NCBI RefSeq assembly: GCF_900105735.1 | Contig: NZ_LT629793.1 | Location: 4,216,001 to 4,280,000 of the forward strand | DNA length: 64,000 nucleotides | From: Pseudomonas yamanorum | Lineage (GTDB): Bacteria > Pseudomonadota > Gammaproteobacteria > Pseudomonadales > Pseudomonadaceae | Reading direction: 5' to 3' | Part shown: piece by piece, positions 57,679 to 64,000 of the stretch | Position numbering within the stretch: the first letter of the stretch is position 1 | Layout: each line of letters begins with the position of its first letter | Program-made: the position numbers and the translations under genes | Notes under the pieces: model-generated | Database searches by the model: none | Told to the model about the DNA's origin: nothing | What the model saw: the letters and a program-made list of their open reading frames with translations, nothing else

Positions 57679-58672
57679 CGCGGCGAGTGTCCTTGGCCGG
57701 TTGGTCATCGCGGTGTTCGAAGCGCTCGTAGGCTTCGACAATGCGCTGCACCAGCGGGTGACGTACCACGTCCTTGGGCATGAAGTGGGTGAAGCTGATC
57801 CCCGGCACGTCCTTGAGCACGTCGATCACCTGGGCCAGGCCCGACTTGGTGCCTTTGGGCAGGTCGACCTGGGTGACGTCGCCGGTGATCACGGCCGTTG
57901 AGCCGAAGCCGATCCGGGTCAGGAACATTTTCATTTGCTCGACGGTGGTGTTCTGGCTTTCGTCGAGGATGATGAAGCTGTTGTTCAGCGTCCGGCCGCG
58001 CATGTAGGCCAGCGGGGCGATCTCGATCACCTGGCGCTCGATCAGCTTGGCCACGTATTCGAAGCCGAGCATCTCGTAGAGCGCGTCGTAGAGCGGGCGC
58101 AGGTACGGGTCGATCTTCTGGGCCAGGTCGCCGGGCAAAAAGCCCAGTTTTTCGCCGGCTTCCACCGCCGGGCGCACCAGCAGGATGCGTCGCACCTGCT
58201 CACGCTCGAGGGCGTCGACCGCACAGGCCACGGCCAGGTAGGTCTTGCCGGTACCGGCAGGGCCGATGCCGAAGTTGATGTCGTTACCCAGAATCTCTTT
58301 GACGTAGCGCTGCTGATTCAAGCCGCGAGGGCGAATCATGCCTTTCTTGGTGCGCAACGCGACGCTGGCTTCGGCTACCGGGTTATTCGCCAGGTCTTCC
58401 ACGGCGGATTCCTGCAGGTACAGGTGCACCGTTTCCGGCGACAGCTCGCTACCTTTGGTTTCCCGGTAGAGGCGGCGCAGAAGGTTTTCTGCCGAGGTGG
58501 TGTGTTGGGGTTCACCAATAAGCTCGAATTGATTCCCGCGGTTGCGGATCTCGATGCTCAGGCGTTGTTCGATCAGGCGCAGGTGCTCGTCGAACTGTCC
58601 GCACAGATTGGCGAAACGGCGAGCCTCAAAGGGCTCGAGGAGGAAACGATGTGGTTCTATGGGTGCGTTCAA
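57671..58672 (-). CDS. phoH: PhoH family ATPase
   Basis: A 333-residue PhoH/YbeZ protein, a predicted RNA-related ATPase with Walker [17 protein letters not shown] and Walker [18 protein letters not shown]. The N-terminal ~100 residues are a KH-like region ([23 protein letters not shown]). Its stop overlaps the ybeY start, and the pair often acts together in rRNA processing. It lies downstream of miaB beyond a REP element. Confidence 0.95.
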   Translation of the reverse strand: MNAPIEPHRFLLEPFEARRFANLCGQFDEHLRLIEQRLSIEIRNRGNQFELIGEPQHTTSAENLLRRLYRETKGSELSPETVHLYLQESAVEDLANNPVAEASVALRTKKGMIRPRGLNQQRYVKEILGNDINFGIGPAGTGKTYLAVACAVDALEREQVRRILLVRPAVEAGEKLGFLPGDLAQKIDPYLRPLYDALYEMLGFEYVAKLIERQVIEIAPLAYMRGRTLNNSFIILDESQNTTVEQMKMFLTRIGFGSTAVITGDVTQVDLPKGTKSGLAQVIDVLKDVPGISFTHFMPKDVVRHPLVQRIVEAYERFEHRDDQPAKDTRRDA

Positions 58673-58773
58673 GGTCGTTTTTAGCCGCCCTGGGGCAATT
58701 AAGATGAAATCAAGGATAACGCCAGCAGGCGGTGTGCGAAAGCACTTATATATCCCGAAGCTGGCACCGTTCT

Positions 58774-58866
58774 AATGTGGGAGCGGGCTTGCTCGCGAAT
58801 GCGGTGGTTCAGTCAGCCTATTCGTTGCCTGACACACTGCCTTCGCGAGCAAGCCCGCTCCCACAT
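58774..58866. repeat. REP doublet
   Basis: Facing REP arms separated by about 45 bases, between phoH and miaB. Same arm as the copies near 642 and 27261. Confidence 0.92.
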
Positions 58867-58890
58867 GGGTTCCCGGTGGCCGAATTATTG

Positions 58891-60216
58891 TTACACCAGC
58901 GAGCCGCGCAGCGAGTGCGGTTGTGCCGCGTCAATGTGCACGTCGGCGAACTGCCCGATCAGTGTCGGATTATCGCAACGGAAGTTGACGATCCGGTTGT
59001 TCTCGGTCCGGCCCTGCAATTCGCCAGGGTCTTTTTTCGAGTAGTCGGTCACCAGGATACGCTGGGTCGAGCCCACCATCTGTCGGCTGATCTCGAAGCC
59101 TTGCTGGTTGAGGCGATGCTGCAGCGCGTTCAAGCGCTCCTTCTTCTCCGCTTCCGGAGTCTCGTCCACCAAATCCGCCGCCGGAGTGCCCGGGCGCTGG
59201 CTGTAGACGAAGGAGTAGGAGAAGTCGAAACCAACGTCTTCGATCAGCTTCATGGTCTGCTGGAAGTCTTTCTCGGTTTCCCCCGGGAAGCCGACGATAA
59301 AGTCCGAGCTGATGCAGATCCCCGGCACCGCCGCACGCAATTTTCGCAGTTTGGATTTGTATTCCAGGGCGGTGTGGTTGCGCTTCATCGCCGAGAGGAT
59401 GCGGTCCGAGCCAGATTGCACTGGCAAGTGCAGGTGTTTGACCAGTTCCGGCACTTCGGCGTGGGCCTGGATCAGGCTGTCGGAGAATTCCAGCGGGTGC
59501 GAGGTGGTGTAGCGAATCCGCTCGATCCCATCGACGGCGGCGACTACGCGGATCAACTCCGCGAGGTCCGCCAGGCGCCCGTCATGGGTCTGGCCGCGAT
59601 AGCCGTTGACGTTCTGCCCCAGCAGGGTCACTTCACGCACGCCGTTCTCGGCCAGGTGAATGATCTCTGCCAGTACGTCGTCGAACGGGCGGCTGACTTC
59701 TTCACCGCGGGTGTAGGGCACCACGCAGAAGGTGCAGTACTTGCTGCAGCCTTCCATCACCGACACATAAGCGCTCGGGCCGTCGATACGCGGCTCGGGC
59801 AAATGGTCGAACTTTTCGATTTCCGGGAACGAGACGTCGACTTGCGGCAGCTTGGTGATGCGCGCGGCGTCGATCATTTCCGGCAGGCGGTGTAGGGTTT
59901 GCGGGCCGAACACCACGTCGACGTACGGTGCGCGGTCGCGAATGGCGGCGCCTTCCTGGCTGGCCACGCAACCGCCGACGGCGATCACCATGTCCGGGTT
60001 GGCCAGTTTCAGTTCGCGCCAGCGGCCCAACTGCGAGTAGACCCGGTCCTGGGCTCGCTCGCGGATCGAGCAGGTATTGAGCAGGATCACGTCGGCGTCT
60101 TCAGCGCGGGCGGTGACTTCCAGGGCCTGATGTTCACCCAGCAGATCGACCATGCGCGAGCTGTCGTACTCGTTCATCTGGCAACCGTGGGTTTCGATGT
60201 AAAGCTTCTTGGCCAT
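58891..60216 (-). CDS. miaB: tRNA-2-methylthio-N6-dimethylallyladenosine synthase
   Basis: Radical-SAM methylthiotransferase for position 37 of UNN-reading tRNAs. The start is [26 protein letters not shown] at 60216, after a TTG that could add four residues. N-terminal cluster cysteines are in [14 protein letters not shown] and VGGCVAS; the radical-SAM motif is [15 protein letters not shown]; a C-terminal TRAM domain follows ([13 protein letters not shown]). 441 residues. A TATAAT-type -10 is at 60249-60254 on the minus strand. Confidence 0.98.
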   Translation of the reverse strand: MAKKLYIETHGCQMNEYDSSRMVDLLGEHQALEVTARAEDADVILLNTCSIRERAQDRVYSQLGRWRELKLANPDMVIAVGGCVASQEGAAIRDRAPYVDVVFGPQTLHRLPEMIDAARITKLPQVDVSFPEIEKFDHLPEPRIDGPSAYVSVMEGCSKYCTFCVVPYTRGEEVSRPFDDVLAEIIHLAENGVREVTLLGQNVNGYRGQTHDGRLADLAELIRVVAAVDGIERIRYTTSHPLEFSDSLIQAHAEVPELVKHLHLPVQSGSDRILSAMKRNHTALEYKSKLRKLRAAVPGICISSDFIVGFPGETEKDFQQTMKLIEDVGFDFSYSFVYSQRPGTPAADLVDETPEAEKKERLNALQHRLNQQGFEISRQMVGSTQRILVTDYSKKDPGELQGRTENNRIVNFRCDNPTLIGQFADVHIDAAQPHSLRGSLV

Positions 60217-60248
60217 GGGGATCGTCAACTGGTGGTAAAGAACCGCGC

Positions 60249-60254
60249 ATTATA
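60249..60254 (-). promoter_or_regulatory. -10 box of miaB
   Basis: Perfect TATAAT read on the minus strand, about 35 bases upstream of the miaB ATG. The divergent DUF1820 gene has its own -10, TATAGT, at 60301-60306. Confidence 0.55.
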
Positions 60255-60300
60255 GGGGGCATGCCGATAGGTTCCTAGCACTGTGCATCGGACGCCATGC

Positions 60301-60306
60301 TATAGT
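60301..60306 (+). promoter_or_regulatory. -10 box of the DUF1820 gene
   Basis: TATAGT on the plus strand, about 43 bases before the ATG at 60349; the preceding GCATCGGACGC offers only a weak -35. Confidence 0.5.
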
Positions 60307-60348
60307 TCGCGCCCTCTTTTATATCCCCCGATGTGTTACCCGCCCACC

Positions 60349-60675
60349 ATGACCAAACGTGAAGCTCCAATCTACAAGGTGATTTTCCTTAACCAGGGCC
60401 AGGTGTTCGAAATGTACGCCAAGCAGATCTATCAAAGTGATCTGTGGGGCTTCCTGGAAGTGGAAGAGTTCGTCTTTGGCGAGCGCACACAGCTGGTTGT
60501 CGATCCGGGCGAGGAAAAACTCAAGGCCCAGTTCGAAGGCGTGGTGCGCAGTTTTGTGCCGATGCATTCGATCGTGCGCATCGATGAAGTCGAGCGCCTG
60601 GGCACGCCGAAAATCAGCGAAGCCCGTGGCATGAGCAATGTCATGCCGTTTCCGATGCCGATGCCTGAGAAGTAA
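60349..60675 (+). CDS. DUF1820 family protein
   Basis: A 108-residue protein with start MTKREAPIYKVIFLNQGQVFEMYAKQIYQSDLWGFLEVEEFVFGE, typical of the DUF1820 family near miaB in pseudomonads. The in-frame codons upstream (from 60283) are not conserved. The C-terminus is Met/Pro-rich (SNVMPFPMPMPEK). Function unknown. Confidence 0.93.
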   Translation: MTKREAPIYKVIFLNQGQVFEMYAKQIYQSDLWGFLEVEEFVFGERTQLVVDPGEEKLKAQFEGVVRSFVPMHSIVRIDEVERLGTPKISEARGMSNVMPFPMPMPEK

Positions 60676-60715
60676 GAGCGCTGAACCTTCCCATGCGGGG
60701 GATGGGAGCAATCAA

Positions 60716-61282
60716 TCAGCGTGAAGGATCCGGCAGTGGCGAAAATGGCGAGCTGCCATCTGCGCTCTGCAGTTCCTGCAGGTAGTTGCGGAAAATCTGT
60801 CCCAGTACCTGAGTCGCCACTTCCAGTTCGTCCCGCTGCATGTGCTCGGCCACTTCATCGGCCGTGTCCAGTGCATCTTCGGCGCCGTTGACCGCCGCCA
60901 TTTTCAGCACGATATACGCCTGAACGTTATTGGCCGGTACGCCTTCGCCGTGGAAAAACATGGTGCCCAGCTGGAATTGCGCCTGGGCGTGGCCCTGCAA
61001 CGAGGCTTTCTCGAAGTAGCTCAAGGCCTTGTTGAGGTCGCGTGCGGGGTTTTTACTGTCGTAGAAGTACTCGCCCAACTCGTATTGCGCCTGCGCATCC
61101 CCACCGTCGGCCTGTTTCTGGCACGCGCTCAAGGCTTCGGCCTGGCTTTCTGGCTGGGTATTGAGGGTGCAACGACCCATCGCTGGGATTAACAACGAGT
61201 TGCCGCCTGCCTGGGCAAACGCCAGCAGCGGCTGAAGGAGCAACAGGCAGCCCAGAACCAGGGTGCGGCCGGTGCGTTTCAT
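60716..61282 (-). CDS. secreted Sel1-like/TPR-repeat protein
   Basis: A 188-residue exported protein. The start MKRTGRTLVLGCLLLLQPLLAFAQAGG gives a signal peptide with predicted cleavage at AFA-Q. Sel1-type repeats (AQAQYELGEYFYDS, AQAQFQLGTMFFHGEGV) follow, and the C-terminal half is a helical TPR-like region. Sel1 proteins act as scaffolds; the partner is unknown. It lies downstream of hemL on the same strand. Confidence 0.88.
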   Translation of the reverse strand: MKRTGRTLVLGCLLLLQPLLAFAQAGGNSLLIPAMGRCTLNTQPESQAEALSACQKQADGGDAQAQYELGEYFYDSKNPARDLNKALSYFEKASLQGHAQAQFQLGTMFFHGEGVPANNVQAYIVLKMAAVNGAEDALDTADEVAEHMQRDELEVATQVLGQIFRNYLQELQSADGSSPFSPLPDPSR

Positions 61283-61461
61283 GGGAATCGACTTACCTCT
61301 GACGGGGCGCGGGACCCACGGGGGGATCCAATAAGCGCGCATTATGAAATAAGCAGGCACCTGCTTACAAAGTCTTTACTCGTTTTTCTGCTGCGTGGGC
61401 AAGTTATCTGCCGGATTGCAGGTGAATTCTCGAAAAAAGACGGAAATGCCTGTAAGCAAAG

Positions 61462-61486
61462 TAGCAAATCTGACGCCGCCAGGGGC
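61462..61486. terminator. putative terminator of hemL
   Basis: A 9-bp stem with one wobble (GACGTCGCC against GGCGGCGTC) lies just after the hemL stop. On the minus strand it is followed by AGATTTGC, a weak T-run. Confidence 0.45.
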
Positions 61487-61507
61487 GACGTCGGATTTTT
61501 GCGCCGC

Positions 61508-62791
61508 TTATTTCAAGGCGGCGAAGGCGCGCTCGGCGGCATCGAGGGTCAGTTTCAGCTCGGCATCACCATGGGCGATCGAGGTGAAGCCGGCTTCAAA
61601 GGCGCTCGGCGCCAGATACACACCACCTTCCAGCATCAGGTGGAAGAAGCGCTTGAACAGGTCGGCATCGCTGCCCATCACGTCGTCGAAGGTGACGATG
61701 TCGTCAGCGCCGCTGAAGTACAGGCCGAACATGCCGCCCGCCTGGGTGGTCACGAATGGAATACCGGCGGCATCGGCGCGCTGTTGCAGGCCGTCCAACA
61801 GGCGAGTGGTGTAGTCGGTCAGCTCGGCGTGGAAGCCCGGGCGGCTGATCAGGCGCAGGGTGGTCAGGCCGGCGGCCATGGCCAACGGGTTGCCCGACAG
61901 AGTGCCTGCCTGGTACACCGGGCCCAGCGGCGCGATGTGTTGCATGATTTCGCGCTTGCCGCCGAAGCAGCCCACCGGCATGCCGCCACCGATGATCTTG
62001 CCGAAGGTGCTCAGGTCCGGCGTGACGCCGTAGTAAGCCTGGGCGCCGCCGAGGGCAACGCGGAAACCGGTCATCACTTCATCAAAAATCAGCACGACGC
62101 CATGCTTGTCGCACTGTTCCCGCAGGCCTTCCAGGAAACCCGGCGCCGGCGGCACGCAGTTCATGTTGCCGGCCACCGGCTCGACGATGATGCACGCCAC
62201 TTCCTGGCCGACTTCGCTGAGCATCTGCTCGACGGCAGCGATGTCGTTGAACGGCAGGGTCAGGGTGTGTTTGGCAAACGCGGCCGGTACACCGGCGGAG
62301 CTCGGTACGCCTTGGGTCAGCGCGCCGGAGCCGGCCTTGACCAGCAGGCTGTCGGAGTGGCCGTGGTAGCAGCCTTCGAACTTGATGATGCTGTCGCGAC
62401 CGGTAAACCCACGGGCCAGGCGAATCGCACTCATGGTGGCTTCGGTGCCGGAGCTGACCATCCGCACCATCTCCATGGACGGCACGATGGAACAGACCAG
62501 GTCGGCCATCTCGGTTTCCATGGCGGTCGGTGCGCCATAGGACAAGCCGTGTTGCAGCTGCTGGCGCACCGCGTCCAGCACGTCGGGATGGCTGTGGCCG
62601 AGGATCATCGGGCCCCACGAACCCACGTAGTCGACGTAGCGCTTGTCATCTTCGTCGGTGACGTAGGCGCCTTCGGCGTGTTTGAAGAACAGCGGGGTGC
62701 CGCCAACGCTCTTGAACGCTCGCACGGGGGAGTTCACACCGCCGGGGATGTGTTTCTGGGCATTGGCAAACAGGGTTTCGGAACGGGACAT
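61508..62791 (-). CDS. hemL: glutamate-1-semialdehyde 2,1-aminomutase
   Basis: PLP enzyme that makes 5-aminolevulinate in the C5 haem route. The 427 residues start [31 protein letters not shown]; the PLP region is [47 protein letters not shown] (active-site Lys in TFGKIIGGG), and [20 protein letters not shown] is the amino-group site. thiE follows upstream 21 bases away on the same strand. Confidence 0.98.
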   Translation of the reverse strand: MSRSETLFANAQKHIPGGVNSPVRAFKSVGGTPLFFKHAEGAYVTDEDDKRYVDYVGSWGPMILGHSHPDVLDAVRQQLQHGLSYGAPTAMETEMADLVCSIVPSMEMVRMVSSGTEATMSAIRLARGFTGRDSIIKFEGCYHGHSDSLLVKAGSGALTQGVPSSAGVPAAFAKHTLTLPFNDIAAVEQMLSEVGQEVACIIVEPVAGNMNCVPPAPGFLEGLREQCDKHGVVLIFDEVMTGFRVALGGAQAYYGVTPDLSTFGKIIGGGMPVGCFGGKREIMQHIAPLGPVYQAGTLSGNPLAMAAGLTTLRLISRPGFHAELTDYTTRLLDGLQQRADAAGIPFVTTQAGGMFGLYFSGADDIVTFDDVMGSDADLFKRFFHLMLEGGVYLAPSAFEAGFTSIAHGDAELKLTLDAAERAFAALK

Positions 62792-62812
62792 GATCGGGCT
62801 CTCTGAAATCGA

Positions 62813-63439
62813 TTATTGAGGCTTGAGCAATTCGTTGAAGGCGCGGGCGCGGCGTGTGACTTCCTGGGTGCTGTCGGCACCAAACAGGCCGTGGACTACC
62901 GCCAGCAGGTCGGCACCGTGGGCTACCAATGGCTCGGCGTTTTCCAGGGTGATGCCGCCGATCACGCAGATCGGCAGGTGCAACCGCGCGCGAGCCTGGG
63001 CCAGCAGTTCAACGGTGGCAGCCGGCGCGCCGGGCTTGGTGTTGGAGTTGAAGAAACGGCCGAAGGCGACGTAACTGGCGCCCTCCTTGGCAGCCTGCTC
63101 AGCCAGTTCGATCTGGCTGTGGCAGGTGGAGCCGATGATCGCCTTGGAGCCCAGCAGCGCGCGGGCCGGGGTCAGCGGGCCGTCGGTCTGGCCCAGGTGC
63201 ACGCCGACGCCGAGGCGCGCGGCCAGTTCGGCGTCATCGTTGATGATCAGTTGCGTCTTGTAGCGCGAGCACAGTTCCCGCAGTTTTTCGGCTTCCCGCA
63301 GGCGGCGCGCTTCGTCGCTGCTTTTATCGCGGTATTGCAGCAGGGTCACGCCACCGTCCAACGCCGCTTCGACGTAGGCCAGGAACTTGCCGGCCAACAG
63401 TTGGCTGTCGGTAATGGCATAAAGGCCACGTAGTTTCAT
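62813..63439 (-). CDS. thiE: thiamine-phosphate synthase
   Basis: Couples HMP-pyrophosphate with thiazole phosphate to make thiamine monophosphate. The 208 residues start [21 protein letters not shown]-barrel landmarks are [44 protein letters not shown] and [23 protein letters not shown]. It lies 19 bases from thiD, so thiD-thiE-hemL form an operon-like row. Confidence 0.98.
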   Translation of the reverse strand: MKLRGLYAITDSQLLAGKFLAYVEAALDGGVTLLQYRDKSSDEARRLREAEKLRELCSRYKTQLIINDDAELAARLGVGVHLGQTDGPLTPARALLGSKAIIGSTCHSQIELAEQAAKEGASYVAFGRFFNSNTKPGAPAATVELLAQARARLHLPICVIGGITLENAEPLVAHGADLLAVVHGLFGADSTQEVTRRARAFNELLKPQ

Positions 63440-63457
63440 CGGGCAGGCCTCTTGGTG

Positions 63458-64000
63458 TTACGAGCAGAAATCCAACGGCAGACGACGAGGCACGAATTGC
63501 CCCCGGCCGAGTTGTTCAGCGTCACGCAGGGTGCGCCAAGTGTAGTTGAGGGCCGATTGCACCGCGCTGACCAAACCTTCGCCTTGCGCCAGTCGACCGG
63601 CCAATGCGCTGGCCAGGGTGCAGCCGGAACCGTGATAGCTGCCGGGCAGGCGCTGGCAGGTAAAGGTCTGGTGCGTGCCGTCGCGGCTGTAGAGACGGTT
63701 GTGCACTTCGTGCTCGTCGCCATGGCCGCCGGTGATCAGCAGGTGCTTGATGAAAGGCAGCAGTTTCGCGGCGCACTCGTCCGCCGAGCCTTCGGGCAGT
63801 TCGGCGAGGATGCGGGCTTCGGGCAGGTTCGGCGTGGCAATCAGCGACAGCGGCAACAGCCGCTCGCGCATGGCGTAGCCAACCTCGTCCTTGCCCAGGC
63901 TGCCGCCGCCACCGGCGCGCAGCACCGGGTCGCAGACCACCGGCAGATGCGGGTGCGCCTTGAGCAGTTCGACCACAGTGTCGACCATTTCCAGGGAACC
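63458..64000 (-). CDS. thiD: hydroxymethylpyrimidine/phosphomethylpyrimidine kinase, 5' end missing
   Basis: Phosphorylates HMP-P for thiamine synthesis. The visible ~180 residues include the ribokinase-fold blocks VVCDPVLRAGGGGSL, LLITGGHGDEHEVHNRLY and the C-terminal anion-hole LPGSYHGSGCTLASALAGRLAQG. The start lies beyond the right edge. It is adjacent to thiE, as expected. Confidence 0.95.
   Translation of the reverse strand, partial: GSLEMVDTVVELLKAHPHLPVVCDPVLRAGGGGSLGKDEVGYAMRERLLPLSLIATPNLPEARILAELPEGSADECAAKLLPFIKHLLITGGHGDEHEVHNRLYSRDGTHQTFTCQRLPGSYHGSGCTLASALAGRLAQGEGLVSAVQSALNYTWRTLRDAEQLGRGQFVPRRLPLDFCS

Overview
The window is a GC-rich chromosomal segment from a Pseudomonas, most likely the P. 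fluorescens group. Three observations support this. Housekeeping gene orders are pseudomonad: proA-nadD-rsfS-rlmH-mrdA-rodA-mltB-rlpA-dacA-ybeD-lipB-lipA, leuS-lptE-holA, miaB-phoH-ybeY-corC-lnt and xseB-ispA-dxs. Proteins closely resemble known Pseudomonas families (DUF6124, DUF1820, ArfA, the ethanolamine eutBC/eat/exaC set). The intergenic spaces carry many copies of the fluorescent-pseudomonad REP doublet, with arms reading TGTGGGAGCGGGCTTGCTCG.

Layout. 1-3.9 kb: 5' part of a BtuB-like cobalamin receptor, then dxs, ispA and xseB (isoprenoid precursors, exonuclease VII). 3.9-14.3 kb is an accessory region: a Fic protein with a doubly palindromic operator; a frameshifted FecR relic; an Rhs polymorphic toxin with an AT-rich tip and adjacent immunity-like gene; an NAD(P)H oxidoreductase/MerR pair; a P4/P1-type antisense-RNA leader in front of a DUF6124 gene; a relic of a second Fic gene; and an XRE/S24 phage-type repressor. 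14.3-17.2 kb: ppa, mtfA, a DedA protein and a GNAT. 17.2-24.9 kb: ethanolamine catabolism (exaC, eat, eutB, eutC) with a divergent sigma-54 activator. 25-34.3 kb: mpl, ubiX, a small lipoprotein, an SDR-like protein, a MORN-repeat/C13-protease lipoprotein, a MaoC hydratase, a CidA/LrgB pair, a LON-substrate-binding protein, a DedA-PAP2 fusion and Mpg. 34.5-45.9 kb: the proline/NAD/ribosome/cell-shape/lipoate block. 46-53.2 kb: ldcA, a lytic transglycosylase, arfA, holA, lptE and leuS. 53.5-64 kb: a small unknown, a YdcF-like protein, lnt, corC, ybeY, phoH, miaB, a DUF1820 gene, a Sel1-repeat protein, hemL, thiE and the 3' part of thiD.

Links between regions. The ethanolamine genes form a complete route from uptake to acetate whose lyase needs adenosylcobalamin, and a cobalamin receptor lies at the left edge. 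The 37-54 kb part is dense in peptidoglycan enzymes (PBP2, RodA, MltB, RlpA, PBP5/6, LdcA, a second transglycosylase). The most unusual content is in 3.9-14.3 kb. Its clearest item is the seqA/seqB/seqC-like complementary array at 12064-12263, which looks like a phage immunity-type antisense RNA switch controlling a chromosomal gene.
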